Shown: positions 9,285 to 18,778, numbered from the stretch's first letter. The stretch is 64,000 nt of DNA from Nannocystis pusilla (GCF_020073745.1 NZ_JAIRAU010000052.1:62001-126000); one strand, 5' to 3'. Notes: generated by a model from the sequence alone, not told the origin. A program made the numbers and translations.

Positions 9285-10001
9285 ATGCCGATCCAGAGTA
9301 CGTTCCACACCCTTCAGGCCGCGCTCCTGGGCGTCCTCGCGTGGCTCGCGGGCCCGGAGGACATCGATCCGCCGGAGCTGGCCGACGACCCGGAGGCCGC
9401 TCGAGCCGAGCTCCTGGACCCCCTGGCGCTGGTCGACAACCCCGACGTCACCGCCGCCGACTTGCATGACGTCTATGTCGAGGACATCGAGGTCTTCGGC
9501 CCGGGATGTCCGAAGGGGACGGTCTCCTCGACGGTCGCGTCGAACCGGCGCAGCTTCCTCGTCAGCTACAGCAGGATGGCCCTCGCGCACCCCTCTCCCG
9601 CCGGGGGCGCGCTGCAATCCACGAGCTGCAGCCTGGCCCTCAAGCTCCACATCCCGCAGGGGGTTCAAGTGTCGGTGGCGACCGTGGTGACGCGAGGCTA
9701 CGCCTACCTCGATCCGGGGATCCGCGCGCGACAGACGTCGAAGTACTCCTTCGGTGGCACGGCGATCCGCATCCGCCGCGACCTCCCCGCCGGCTTCGAC
9801 GGCCACTACGACCTCGCCGACCACCTGCCGTTCTGGTCGCAGGGCTGGTGGTCCTCCTGCGGCGGCTCCGCCGTGTTCGTCATCGACAGCCGGCTCCAGC
9901 TCGACGCGCAGGCGAACCCCGCCGGCGAGGCGTTCTTCAACACCGTGGCGACCGACGGCAGGTTCAACACGCGGTACCATTTACGGTGGCGGAGATGCTG
10001 A
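9285..10001 (+). CDS. DUF4360-family secreted protein, paralogue 2
   Basis: A 238-residue paralogue of the preceding gene with the same order of features: hydrophobic start (LQAALLGVLAWLAGP), acidic linker, VYVEDIEVFGPGC, S-C-S-L-A-L-K-L-H-I-P-Q-G, V-V-T-R-G-Y-A, S-K-Y-S-F-G-G, S-S-C-G-G, and a terminal R-W-R-R-C. GAGGAG precedes the ATG. It faces paralogue 3, with only 33 bp between the stop codons. It is one of the more diverged copies, sharing little beyond the motif blocks. No biochemical role can be assigned. Confidence 0.72.
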   Translation: MPIQSTFHTLQAALLGVLAWLAGPEDIDPPELADDPEAARAELLDPLALVDNPDVTAADLHDVYVEDIEVFGPGCPKGTVSSTVASNRRSFLVSYSRMALAHPSPAGGALQSTSCSLALKLHIPQGVQVSVATVVTRGYAYLDPGIRARQTSKYSFGGTAIRIRRDLPAGFDGHYDLADHLPFWSQGWWSSCGGSAVFVIDSRLQLDAQANPAGEAFFNTVATDGRFNTRYHLRWRRC

Positions 10002-10034
10002 GCGCAGCACAGCGGCCGCGCGGCGCGACCCGGG

Positions 10035-10721
10035 TCAGTCACACTCCTGAATCTTCCAGCGGACGAGCTGGCTGAAGCCGACATCGGTGTCGACGAGCAT
10101 GATCTCGGACTCCTCCTCGGGGTTCTTCGTGGCGTTGAGGGACAGCAGATTGTCCAGCGCGAACACGGCCGGTTCACCGCACGGCGACCAGACCAGCGAA
10201 TGGAGCGGGACGTCGCGGTGGTAGTCGAAGACATCGTCGTGAGGGCCGGTGAACCTGAGGCCGTCGCGGCTGCCGACCGGGTCCCCGGCGTACCAGTAAC
10301 GCGACGTCGCCCGCGCCGTGACCTTCTCCGCGAGGGTCGCGCTGCCGCGCGAGACGACGCTCGCCATGGCGATCTGGAGGCCCCCGGGGATGTGGAGGCG
10401 GACGCTGACGAGGCAATTCTTGCTCTTGAGGTGATTCTCGTCGGTGGGCAAGTTCGTCAGCTTCATGTCGTTGTAGATGATCATGAAGCTGTTCTTGTCG
10501 GAGTCGATCACCACCGAGTACTTGTCCTCGTCGTCGCAGCCCGTGCCCTCGGCCACGACCTCCTCGATGTACATCGTGTCGGGATCGGGCTCGGGCTCGG
10601 ATGCGACTACCTCGCCCGCCGGTGGCGCGTCGAGCCCGGACGGACCGCCCGGGGGAGCGAGCGACCCCAGCAAGCCGACGAGGTACGCCGGGAATTTGGC
10701 GAGAGTGTCGAGGATCAGCAT
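10035..10721 (-). CDS. DUF4360-family secreted protein, paralogue 3
   Basis: A 228-residue DUF4360 protein on the minus strand. It begins MLILDTLAKFPAYLVGLLGS, followed by a Pro/Glu/Asp-rich linker, then MYIEEVVAEGTGC, K-N-C-L-V-S-V-R-L-H-I-P-G-G, V-V-S-R-G-S-A, S-R-Y-W-Y-A-G, W-S-P-C-G and a terminal cysteine region (K-I-Q-E-C-D). AAGGAG stands just before the ATG. Unlike genes 1, 2 and 4, I could not find the conserved 41-bp block upstream. It is followed upstream, 137 bp away on the same strand, by paralogue 4, so the two could be co-transcribed. Confidence 0.72.
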   Translation of the reverse strand: MLILDTLAKFPAYLVGLLGSLAPPGGPSGLDAPPAGEVVASEPEPDPDTMYIEEVVAEGTGCDDEDKYSVVIDSDKNSFMIIYNDMKLTNLPTDENHLKSKNCLVSVRLHIPGGLQIAMASVVSRGSATLAEKVTARATSRYWYAGDPVGSRDGLRFTGPHDDVFDYHRDVPLHSLVWSPCGEPAVFALDNLLSLNATKNPEEESEIMLVDTDVGFSQLVRWKIQECD

Positions 10722-10858
10722 GTCTAGCTCCTTCCATCCATTGCGCGGCCCGCAGCACAGCCGCTGCCGCGGCCGCGCGACGACCTGGGGTCACGCGCGT
10801 CGGCGCCGCGGAGCGCTGCCCCGTGGCGCGGCTGCGAGCTCGGACGAGGCGGCGCGCG

Positions 10859-11527
10859 TCAGCACTTTCGCCAGCGCCACCTGGAGATCCGCTGCGCCTT
10901 GACGCGCACCTCGCCGTTTCCGTCCTCGTTCTTGGTCGCGTTGAGCTGCAGGCTGGCGTTGAAGGCGAAGATGGTCGGCTCGCCGCACGGCGACCATACG
11001 AGCGAGTCCTCCGGGATCTTTTCGAAGTGCACCTCCTCGTCGTCGTATTTGCCCCTGAATTCCCGCTTGAGCGTGACCGAGAGCGGGTCGCCGGCGAAGA
11101 AGTACTTCGAGGTGACCCGGGCGGTGATTCGATCGGCGAGGTCCGCGGAGGTTCGTATCCCGACCTCGGCCGGCGCGAACTGCCAGCCCTCGGGAATCCG
11201 CAGGGAGAGGCTCACCACGCAATGGGTGGACTGGAGGGCCGGGCCCTGCGGGTTCTTGAGGACCATTGTATGGTAGACCGCACGGAACCGCTTCTTCTCG
11301 ACGGTCACGTCGCTGTCGTTCGGACAGCCCGAACCGCCGACGGTGACGCTCTCGATGGCGAACCCCTTGGGGGGCTTCGCTTCCAGGGGCTCGGACTCCA
11401 GCTCGGGCTCGGCCCCGCTGTCTCCGGCGTCGAACGGCTCATCACCCTCCCGATCGGGCGCGCCGAGCGACGCGAGTAGCCCCAGCAGCGCGGCCTGAGC
11501 CTTGAGGAACGTATGAATGCTCAACAT
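10859..11527 (-). CDS. DUF4360-family secreted protein, paralogue 4
   Basis: A 222-residue DUF4360 paralogue. ATG 11527 (MLSIHTFLKAQAALLGLLAS) was chosen over an open frame that runs 600 bp further upstream, because it aligns with the starts of the other three copies. Motifs: hydrophobic start, acidic linker, SVTVGGSGC, H-C-V-V-S-L-S-L-R-I-P-E-G, a short SKYFFAG, W-S-P-C-G and a terminal W-R-W-R-K-C. A diverged relative of the 41-bp upstream block is found at 11548-11576. Function unknown; a role as an abundant secreted or surface protein is plausible but not shown. Confidence 0.72.
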   Translation of the reverse strand: MLSIHTFLKAQAALLGLLASLGAPDREGDEPFDAGDSGAEPELESEPLEAKPPKGFAIESVTVGGSGCPNDSDVTVEKKRFRAVYHTMVLKNPQGPALQSTHCVVSLSLRIPEGWQFAPAEVGIRTSADLADRITARVTSKYFFAGDPLSVTLKREFRGKYDDEEVHFEKIPEDSLVWSPCGEPTIFAFNASLQLNATKNEDGNGEVRVKAQRISRWRWRKC

Positions 11528-11892
11528 GGTGTCAACCTGCCCGGAGGTTGAACCCGAATGCACACCCTGTCGAGCGAGCTCGGGTTCGATGGTCCTCGCT
11601 CGACCCGCCCCGGTGGCGAATGCGACGACACGGACGCGGCAGATCCGACCCGTCGCGCCACGGCGCAGCGCTCGTCGCTCTCGCCGCTTGCACGGCCGCG
11701 GTGCTCCGGGCGGGCGGCTCGCCCGCGTACCCGCCGGCGGCCCCCGGACATTCACGCTGCCGGGTGGCCCGAATGGGGCGAGCGCTCCGGCGCCCTCCCC
11801 GGTCGACGAAGAGGTGCCGCCGGGCACCTCGACGCCGGGCGGCTTCAGGCGAAGGAGCGGAGCACGCCGATTCGGCGCCTCGCGGCTGGTCG
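11528..11892. promoter_or_regulatory. 365-bp divergent-side spacer with diverged copy of the conserved block
   Basis: Upstream region of DUF4360 paralogue 4, with the end of the VOC gene at its right side. On the minus strand, 11576 to 11548 reads CGCTCGAC, 16 further bases, then TTCAA, matching the spacing of the blocks at 8325 and 9213 (21 of 29 positions). No other feature was recognised. Confidence 0.35.
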
Positions 11893-12324
11893 CTAGGCGT
11901 GCACGAGCTCGAGCTTGATGCCGTCGGGATCGGAGAAGAAGAGGGCGTAGTAGCCGGGCGAGTAGGGGTACTCGGCGGGAGCGTCGAGGATCTCGACGCC
12001 GTCGGCGACGAGACGGCGGTGGACCTCGTCGACGGCGGCGCGCGAGTCGAGGGCGATGGCGAAGTGGTGGAGGCCGACGCTGTAGCGGTCGAAGGCGCGA
12101 CCGCGGTGCTCGGGCGCGGCCTCCCACACGCCGAGAGCGAAGCCCGGCGCCGCGAGCAGCATCATGCGGCAGCCGTCGTGCTTGTGCGGAGGGCCGACGA
12201 CGTCCATGAGGACCTGACCGCCGAGGATCTCGAACAGCCTGGTGTAGAACTTTCGCGAGCGGTCGAAGTCGTTGACGGTGATCGAGACGTGATGGACCCC
12301 GACGGGCCTGGTCGAGACGGTCAT
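11893..12324 (-). CDS. VOC-superfamily (glyoxalase/dioxygenase-like) protein
   Basis: A 143-residue single VOC protein of two paired beta-alpha-beta-beta-beta modules. ATG 12324 is used because it has AGGAGG just upstream and begins directly before the first module (V-G-V-H-H-V-S-I). The likely metal ligands are His 11 or 12, His near 84-85 (VGLHHFAIA) and Glu 139 (K-L-E-L-V-H-A). Members include glyoxalase I, extradiol dioxygenases and fosfomycin or bleomycin resistance proteins; the length and the F-Y-T-R-L-F block fit the general glyoxalase-like group. Substrate unknown. It is followed by the DUF4360 cluster without an obvious link. Confidence 0.82.
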   Translation of the reverse strand: MTVSTRPVGVHHVSITVNDFDRSRKFYTRLFEILGGQVLMDVVGPPHKHDGCRMMLLAAPGFALGVWEAAPEHRGRAFDRYSVGLHHFAIALDSRAAVDEVHRRLVADGVEILDAPAEYPYSPGYYALFFSDPDGIKLELVHA

Positions 12325-12702
12325 GCGCAGCCTCCTACGAGCACAGGATCCTAGCTCCGGCGGCCGAAGCCTTCCATCCGGCGCGTCCGTAGCCGCGAAC
12401 GACGAGGGCGGCGGCGGGCCGGCAGGGCAGCTGTGGTGCTCGCGGGCGACACATGCCTGCGGCCGAGCGGCCCGGTCATGCTGCGGCGCGACCTGGCGAT
12501 GAGGACAGGTGGATCCCGCGTGCACGCGGGTGTGCACCGCGGCGCACCACCGCGGCGGTGCGCATTCCCGCTCTCCGCCACCGATGCGACGCGGCGAAGG
12601 GAGGCGGTCGCTCCGGCGGGTTCGCGCGGGGTATCAACATATGTCCGATCGGGCATCGGGCCCGATGGGCGAGGCGTTCCTGGCGGGCAAGCGCCGGCCT
12701 CG
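12325..12702. terminator. 378-bp spacer with overlapping hairpins at 12641-12667
   Basis: No gene seen. ATGTCC-GATC-GGGCAT (12641-12656) forms a 6-bp stem with one G-U pair, and the overlapping perfect palindrome CATCGGGCCCGATG (12654-12667) offers an alternative fold. It lies just after the 3' end of the hybrid kinase gene, so it may terminate that transcript. The rest of the stretch shows no recognisable element. Confidence 0.4.
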
Positions 12703-15700
12703 CTAGCGCACCGGGCCGACGACGAGCGGGAGCTCGATGGTGAAGGTCGAGCCGGCGCCCAGCTCGCTGACGACGGAGATCGAGCCGCCCATGAGCTGAC
12801 AGAGGCGGCGGCAGATGGCGAGGCCGAGGCCCATGCCGCCGTACTTGCGCGTGGGCGAGTCGTCGGCCTGGCTGAAGGCGTCGAAGATCGTGGTGCTCTG
12901 CTGCTTGCTCATGCCGATGCCGGTGTCGGCGACCTCGACGAGCAGGCGGTCGCCGCGGCGGAGGACGCGGAGGTCGATGGTGCCGCGCTCCGTGAACCGG
13001 GCGGCGTTGCGCACGACGCTGCCGATGACCTGGACCAGCTTGGTGCGGTCGTTGACGACGTCGCCGAGCGCGGGGTCGAGGTGGGCCCGCAGGGTGGAGT
13101 GGTTGCGCTCGACCTCGGGGGTGTGGGCCTCGACGATCTCGCGCACGACGTCGGCGATCGAGAAGCTGCTGGCGGCGAGCACGAGGCGGCCCGACTCGAG
13201 CTGGGTGATGTCGAGGACGTCGGAGATGATGGCGAGCAGGCCGCGGCCGGCCCGCGAGATCTTGTCGAGGTCGCGGGCGATGACGTCGAGGCCGTCGTCG
13301 CCGGCCTCCTCGGCGAGCATCTCGGAGGCGCCGATGATCCAGTTGAGCGGGGTCCGCAGCTCGTGGCTCATGTTGAGCATGAAGCGGCTCTTGGCGACGC
13401 TGGCCTCCTCGGCCGAGCGGCGGGCCTCGTGCAGCGCGGTGAACATGCGCGCGTTCTCGATGCCGATCGCCAGCTGGGTGGTGAGGAGGCGCAAGATCTC
13501 GAGCCGGTGCGGGGTGAAGGCGCCCCAGATCGCGCGGTTCTCGAGGTAGAGCGCGCCGATCCGCTGGCCGCGGCTGAGCAGGGGGAAGCACGCGAGCGAC
13601 AGCGGTCGCACGCGCAGGAGATAGCCGCCGAGGAGGCTGGGGTTGCTGTCGACGTCGTCGGGCAGGAGCACGCGACCGCTGCGCTGACACACGCGCAGGA
13701 GGCCGGCGGGGACGTCGGCCTCGCTGATCGGGAGGTCGTCGTGCAAAACGACGCCGTGCTCGGCGGAGTAACTGGCGACGAGCACGAGGCCGCCGCCGTG
13801 CGCGAGGGCGAGGGCGCCCCGCTCGGCGCCGGCGTTCTCGACGAGGATCGCCATGAACTTGCGCAGCAGGGCGGGGCGGTCGACCTCGACGGCGAAGGTC
13901 TCGGCGGCCTTGATCGCGCTCGAGAGGTCGAGGCGCGGGTCGACCGACGTGGCGGTGACGATCGAGGTCTCGAGCGACTCGCCGGCGGCGAGCGGCCTGG
14001 CGACGGCGCGCGGCAAGTAGGTGCGGAGCAACTCGCCGTGCACGGCCAGCAGCGCGTCGGCCCGCGGGACGGCGCCCCAGCGGCGCCACACGGCCTCGGC
14101 GTCGGCGAGCAAGCCGGCGGCGAGGCTGTCGCGGCCGCCGCGGACGTGAAAGGCGGCCGCGAGCTCGGCGGCGAGGGCCTCGGTGCCGAGGTGGCCGCCG
14201 CGGTGCGAGCCGGCGATCGCGGCGTCGTAGGCCGACATCGCGGCGAGGGCGTCACCGGCGAGGGCAAACCGCTCGGCGTCGATCAGCGCCAGCTTGTGGG
14301 CGAAGTTGTCCGGGCACGAGTCGGCCCACGCGGCGTAACGCGCCCGCAGCTCGTCGAGGCGCCGGCGCGCGGGCGCGGCCTCGTCGCCGCCGCGGCGGGC
14401 GATCGCGGCGTGGACGAGCGCGGCGTAGAAGGCGAGCTCGGTGGTGAGGTACCACGAGGAATTGAGGAGCCGCTGCTCGGCGGCGGCGATCCACCGCGTC
14501 GCCGCGTCGAGCTCGCCGTGCACGAGGCAGAGGTAGAGCTTGGCGATGCAGTACCACAGGGTGGCGAAGGTGAGGCGGTCGCGCTCGGCGGCGGCGAAGA
14601 AGGCGTCCTCGTCGAATTCGGGGCCGCCGAGGCTGGTCGGGCCGGCGGTCTCGCCCTGCAGGCAGGCGACGAGGCGCCGCACGACTCTCAGCGCGGCGGT
14701 CGAGGAGGCGACGCGGGTGCGCCGCATGAGGTGGAGGTACTCGTCGGTCTGGGCGGCGAGCGAACGCAGCGGGGCGCCGGCGCCGAACTGGACGATGGCG
14801 GAGTGCGAGCAGGCGTACGAGACGAAGATGTAGTCGCCGGTCTCGAGGCCGTGGTAACGCGCGCGCTCGAGGTACTCGAGGACCTCGGGCAGCGGGCGGT
14901 AGTAGTGGAGGATCGAGCCGAACACGAAGCTCAGGCGCGGGACCTGGTCGGCGTTGCCGAGGCGGTCGTTGACGACGAGCGCGGCCTCGCCGAACTCGTG
15001 GGCCAGGCGCACGGCCCCGCGCGAGGTGGTGAGGTAGAAGGCGTAGACGAGGTAGCCGTACGGCGAGGCGTCGGCGTGGCCGTGCTCGAGGCTGAGGTTG
15101 ATCTGCTTGAGGCAGAGGTACTCGAACAGCGGCTGGCGGGTCAGCTGGGCCGGGGCGAGCAGGTCGGTGATCAGCTTGATGACGGAGCAGAACTCGGGGT
15201 CGGCGGCGCGCGGCCGATCGACGAGGGCGGCGATCGGGGCGTCGGTGAGGCGGCGCTGCAGGTCGGCGCGCTCGGCCTCGGCGGCGGCGCGCAGGGCGTC
15301 GTCGCCGTCGGGGACGTCGAGGCCGGCGAGGCGCAGGGCGGCGACGCCGGTGGTCAGCGCGTCGCCCGAGCGGCCGATCGTGACGTAGAGGACGACGCGC
15401 AGCGAGCGAGCCGCGAGGGCGTCGCGGCGCGAGGCGGCGCGCTCGAGCAGGACGTCGAACACCTGCTCGGCGCGGGCGAAGTCGCCGCACAGGTACTCGC
15501 ACTCGGCGAGCTCGAGGTGGAGGGCGTGGATCAGGTGGTAGTGCGTGCGCCAGTGGGCCTCGCCGAGCAGGCCGGCGCCGACGCGCAAGAACCCGAGTGC
15601 GGCGTCGTGGGCGGTGGCGGCCTTGGCCCGGCGGCCGGCCTCGAGGTCGAGGGCGGCGAGCTCGAGCTGCTCGCCCGGGCCCTCGAGGTGCGCGCGACCG

Positions 15701-17886
15701 AGGTTGAGGTGCGAGACGGCGGCCGGCAGCTCGGAGCGGTCGCGCACGACCGCGGTCGCCAGCAGGTGGCGGCCGATAGCGAGGTGCACGCGCGGGAGCT
15801 CGTCGGCGTCGAGCAGCGAGTAGGCGGCCTGGCGCACGCGATCGTGCAGGAACCGCAGGCGCACGTTGGGCAGCTGGCCGCCGGCGCCGTAGGGGAGCAG
15901 GCGGTACTCGGGGTCGATCGGGACGACGAGGCCGCGCTGGATCGCCTCCCACAGCGCGGGTCCGATCGCGTCGGTCGGGCGGCCGGAGGCGGCGGCGAGG
16001 GTCTCGAGGTCGAAGCCGACGCCGATGCACGCGGCGCAGGTGAGCAGCGCGCGGACCTCGGGCCCGAGCTTGCGCACGCGGTCGAGCAGCAGCTCGGCGA
16101 CGTCGTCGGGGATGCTGGCGGCGCGCAGCTCGGCGAGGTCCCAGGTCCAGCGCCCGAGCTCGGGCGAGAAGCGGATCAGCTCGTCGCCGTGGATCACGCG
16201 CAGGAACTCGCGCACGAACAGCGGGTTGCCCTCGGTGCGCTGGTGGATCTCCGCCGCGAGGTCGGCCACCGCGGCGGCCGGCTCGGCCAGCGCGTCGGCG
16301 ACGATCGCCGCGACCTCGCCGCGGCCGAGCGGCGCCAGCTCGATGCGCTCGATCGTCGCGCCGACGGCGTCGAGCTCGGCGATGGCCTTGCGCAGCGGGT
16401 GGCCGACGTCGACCTCGTGGTCGCGATAGGCGCCGATGACGAGCACGTGGCGCAGGTCGTGGTCGTTCATCAGGGCGACGAGCAGGCGGATCGTGGCGCC
16501 GTCGGCCCACTGCAAGTCGTCGAGGAAGACCACGAGCGGGTGGTCGCGGTCGGCGAACACGCCGATGAAGCGCAGGACCGCGAGGTGCAGCCGGTTCTGC
16601 GCCTCGGCGGCCGAGACCGGCGGCGGCGGGGGTTGCTCGCCGACGACGTGCTGGAGGTCGGGCAGGGTGTCGACGAGCACGGCCGTCTGCGCGCCGAGGG
16701 CGTCGACGAGGCGCCGGCGCCAGCGCTCGACGTCGCCGGCGGTGCCCGCGAGCACGAGCTCGACCAGCTGGCGCAGGGTCTGCAGCAGCGAGGCGAACGG
16801 GTGGCGATTGTATTGATCGAACTTGCCGGCGATGAAGTTGCCGCGGCGGGCGACGATCGGCTGGTGGAGCTCGTGGACGAGGGCCGACTTGCCGGTGCCG
16901 GAGTAGCCGGAGATGAGGGCCAGCGCGCGCGCGCCGGCGGCCGCGAGCTCGAAGGCGGCGAGCAGGCGGGAGCGCTCGTCGGCGCGGCCGTAGAGGCGCT
17001 GCGGCAGGCGGAACTCGGCGCTGCGGCGCGGCCTGGGGGGGACGAGCTCGGGCGTCGCGTCGCCGCCGAGGGTGGAGCGCAGGTACTCGAGGTCGGCCCG
17101 GAGCGCGTGGGCGCTGCGGTAGCGCTCGTCGACGTTCTTGGCCATCAGCTTGAGGACGATGGCGGACAGCTCGCGGCCGATGCCGGGCTCGATGCTGTGA
17201 GGCTCGGGCGGGCTGCGGGCGAGGTGGGCGTGTACGAGCTCCATCGGGTCGCTCTGGGCGAACGGGCGCCGGCCGGTGAGCAGCTCGAAGAAGGTGACGC
17301 CGAGGGCGTAGAGGTCGGCGCGCTGATCGATGCCGCGGCCGACGCGGCCGGTCTGCTCGGGCGCCATGTAGGCGAGCGTGCCGACCAGGCGATCGGGCGC
17401 GGCGAGCGAGACCGACTCGGTGGCGAGCCGCGAGGCGATGGCGAAGTCGGTCAGCTTGACCTCGCCGGTGCGCGGGTTGAGGATGATGTTGGCCGGCTTG
17501 ATGTCCTTGTGGATCACGCCGTGCTCGTGGATCGCCGCCAGCGCCTCGGTGACCTGCAGGGCGATGTTGAGGAAGCTGCCGACGCCGACCTTGGACGGGA
17601 AGCACTGCGTCAGCGACAGGCCGCCGAAGTCCTCGAACACGAGGAACGGCAGGCCGCGCTCCTCGAGCGCGAGCGCCTGGACGACGCCGCCGAGCTTGAG
17701 CCGCACGGCGACGTCGTACTCGTGGCGCAGCTCGGCGAGCCGCTGATGCGTCACGCCGTCGGTCCGCGGGACCTTGAGGATGACGAGGCGGCCGTCGGCG
17801 ACTCGCGTGGCCCGGCGCACCTCCGACTTCATCCCCTCGTGGAGGACCTCGACGGTGATGTAACCGTGGAGCGACACCGGAAACAT
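12703..17886 (-). CDS. Ser/Thr kinase - AAA ATPase - GAF - histidine kinase fusion
   Basis: A 1,727-residue multi-domain signalling protein, probably cytosolic. Start MFPVSLHGYI (ATG 17886) sits just before the kinase domain. Residues about 8-270 are a eukaryotic-type kinase with Lys 38, catalytic HKD (126-128) and APE (175-177), but DFA instead of DFG at 147-149. Residues about 300-600 are a PknK-type ATPase (Walker A GYSGTGKS at 327-334, Walker B near Asp 456-457). A long helical TPR-like region follows, then a GAF domain (about 1320-1480), a histidine-kinase dimerisation domain (SHELRTP, His 1508) and an ATPase domain with G1 ADTGIGM and G2 GMGLGLA. Such trifunctional proteins occur in myxobacteria and cyanobacteria. 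No response regulator lies nearby, so its partner is elsewhere. Confidence 0.93.
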   Translation of the reverse strand: MFPVSLHGYITVEVLHEGMKSEVRRATRVADGRLVILKVPRTDGVTHQRLAELRHEYDVAVRLKLGGVVQALALEERGLPFLVFEDFGGLSLTQCFPSKVGVGSFLNIALQVTEALAAIHEHGVIHKDIKPANIILNPRTGEVKLTDFAIASRLATESVSLAAPDRLVGTLAYMAPEQTGRVGRGIDQRADLYALGVTFFELLTGRRPFAQSDPMELVHAHLARSPPEPHSIEPGIGRELSAIVLKLMAKNVDERYRSAHALRADLEYLRSTLGGDATPELVPPRPRRSAEFRLPQRLYGRADERSRLLAAFELAAAGARALALISGYSGTGKSALVHELHQPIVARRGNFIAGKFDQYNRHPFASLLQTLRQLVELVLAGTAGDVERWRRRLVDALGAQTAVLVDTLPDLQHVVGEQPPPPPVSAAEAQNRLHLAVLRFIGVFADRDHPLVVFLDDLQWADGATIRLLVALMNDHDLRHVLVIGAYRDHEVDVGHPLRKAIAELDAVGATIERIELAPLGRGEVAAIVADALAEPAAAVADLAAEIHQRTEGNPLFVREFLRVIHGDELIRFSPELGRWTWDLAELRAASIPDDVAELLLDRVRKLGPEVRALLTCAACIGVGFDLETLAAASGRPTDAIGPALWEAIQRGLVVPIDPEYRLLPYGAGGQLPNVRLRFLHDRVRQAAYSLLDADELPRVHLAIGRHLLATAVVRDRSELPAAVSHLNLGRAHLEGPGEQLELAALDLEAGRRAKAATAHDAALGFLRVGAGLLGEAHWRTHYHLIHALHLELAECEYLCGDFARAEQVFDVLLERAASRRDALAARSLRVVLYVTIGRSGDALTTGVAALRLAGLDVPDGDDALRAAAEAERADLQRRLTDAPIAALVDRPRAADPEFCSVIKLITDLLAPAQLTRQPLFEYLCLKQINLSLEHGHADASPYGYLVYAFYLTTSRGAVRLAHEFGEAALVVNDRLGNADQVPRLSFVFGSILHYYRPLPEVLEYLERARYHGLETGDYIFVSYACSHSAIVQFGAGAPLRSLAAQTDEYLHLMRRTRVASSTAALRVVRRLVACLQGETAGPTSLGGPEFDEDAFFAAAERDRLTFATLWYCIAKLYLCLVHGELDAATRWIAAAEQRLLNSSWYLTTELAFYAALVHAAIARRGGDEAAPARRRLDELRARYAAWADSCPDNFAHKLALIDAERFALAGDALAAMSAYDAAIAGSHRGGHLGTEALAAELAAAFHVRGGRDSLAAGLLADAEAVWRRWGAVPRADALLAVHGELLRTYLPRAVARPLAAGESLETSIVTATSVDPRLDLSSAIKAAETFAVEVDRPALLRKFMAILVENAGAERGALALAHGGGLVLVASYSAEHGVVLHDDLPISEADVPAGLLRVCQRSGRVLLPDDVDSNPSLLGGYLLRVRPLSLACFPLLSRGQRIGALYLENRAIWGAFTPHRLEILRLLTTQLAIGIENARMFTALHEARRSAEEASVAKSRFMLNMSHELRTPLNWIIGASEMLAEEAGDDGLDVIARDLDKISRAGRGLLAIISDVLDITQLESGRLVLAASSFSIADVVREIVEAHTPEVERNHSTLRAHLDPALGDVVNDRTKLVQVIGSVVRNAARFTERGTIDLRVLRRGDRLLVEVADTGIGMSKQQSTTIFDAFSQADDSPTRKYGGMGLGLAICRRLCQLMGGSISVVSELGAGSTFTIELPLVVGPVR

Positions 17887-17973
17887 GATACACGCGCGGC
17901 GATCCGCGGTCAGCGGGCGCGGGGTGCACGATCGCGCTATGGGGCGTGGCGGCAAAACTGATAGCATCCGGCC

Positions 17974-18699
17974 GTGGTGGAACGGGGGGTGGCCGACACG
18001 ACATCGCGATCCTCAGGAGATGTCTGGTACTTCGCCTACGGCTCCAACCTGCACCCGCAGAGGCGCGCGACGCGGGCCGAGTTGTCGCCGATTGCGCTGA
18101 CGCCCGGGACGTTGTGCGGCTGGCGTCTGGTGTTCGATATGCCCGGGGTGCCGCCGGCGGAGCCGGCGATGGCCAGCATTCGTCGCGACCCCGGGAGCGA
18201 GGTCCACGGGCTACTGTTGCACCTGCGCGCCGTGGATTTCGCGGCGCTGATCGGCAGCGAGGGCGGCGACCGCTTCTACGTCCGCGAACAGGTCCGGGTG
18301 ATCACCTACGACGGACGCGAGGTGCCCGCCGAGGTGTTCGTCGCGGCCCCCGGGCGCCGGCTCCAGCGCGAGCGGACGCCGTCGCGGCGCTACCTCGAGC
18401 TGATCCGCGAGGGCGCCCGCCTCAGCGCGCTGCGCCCCGAGTACTGCGCCTGGCTCGAGGCGCTGCCCCACGCGGAGGCCTCGCCGGCGGCGCGCTGGGC
18501 CTCCGACCTGTTCCTCGAGGTGTTCATGCGCGCCAGCCGGGGCTCGCTGCGCGAGCTGGCCCACGGCTGGCTCGCGGCGCTGCAGCGCACCGAGGAGCTC
18601 GCGGGCCTGCGGCGGCGCGTGGCCCAGGGGGTGCTGCTCGCGCCGGTGCTCGGGGTCGGGCTCGGGCTGCGCATGGGCGGCCGCACGCCGCGATCGTGA
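17974..18699 (+). CDS. Gamma-glutamylcyclotransferase-like (AIG2/GGCT fold) protein
   Basis: A 241-residue protein whose VWYFAYGSNLHPQR motif is the substrate-phosphate-like loop signature of the GGCT/AIG2 fold. These enzymes cyclise gamma-glutamyl groups to 5-oxoproline, acting on gamma-glutamyl amino acids, glutathione or related amines. The first 150 residues contain the fold; the C-terminal about 80 residues are an Ala/Leu/Arg-rich helical extension not typical of the family. Starts at 17974 (GTG) with no strong ribosome site; a start closer to the motif is possible. It is divergent from the hybrid kinase, whose start is only 87 bp away. Substrate not known. Confidence 0.75.
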   Translation: MVERGVADTTSRSSGDVWYFAYGSNLHPQRRATRAELSPIALTPGTLCGWRLVFDMPGVPPAEPAMASIRRDPGSEVHGLLLHLRAVDFAALIGSEGGDRFYVREQVRVITYDGREVPAEVFVAAPGRRLQRERTPSRRYLELIREGARLSALRPEYCAWLEALPHAEASPAARWASDLFLEVFMRASRGSLRELAHGWLAALQRTEELAGLRRRVAQGVLLAPVLGVGLGLRMGGRTPRS

Positions 18700-18727
18700 C
18701 TGCCATCATTGAGGCGGACCGACGCTG

Positions 18728-18761
18728 CCGCGAATGACGGCGGCGCTGCCGTCATTCGCGG
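18728..18761. terminator. Perfect 14-bp-stem hairpin between convergent genes
   Basis: CCGCGAATGACGGC (18728-18741) pairs perfectly with 18748-18761 around the loop GGCGCT. It lies in the gap between the convergent GGCT-like gene (ends 18699) and the catalase-like gene (ends 18779). It is the strongest hairpin noticed in the window and is most likely a bidirectional terminator. Confidence 0.7.
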
Positions 18762-18778
18762 TCGTGGGTCGGGCGGCG

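Noticed and set aside
12433-17961. A 1,842-codon open frame on the plus strand opposite the hybrid kinase
   Set aside because: Product is Ala/Gly/Glu/Arg-rich without motifs, while the minus strand has complete kinase, ATPase, GAF and histidine-kinase motifs. It is a high-GC shadow frame.
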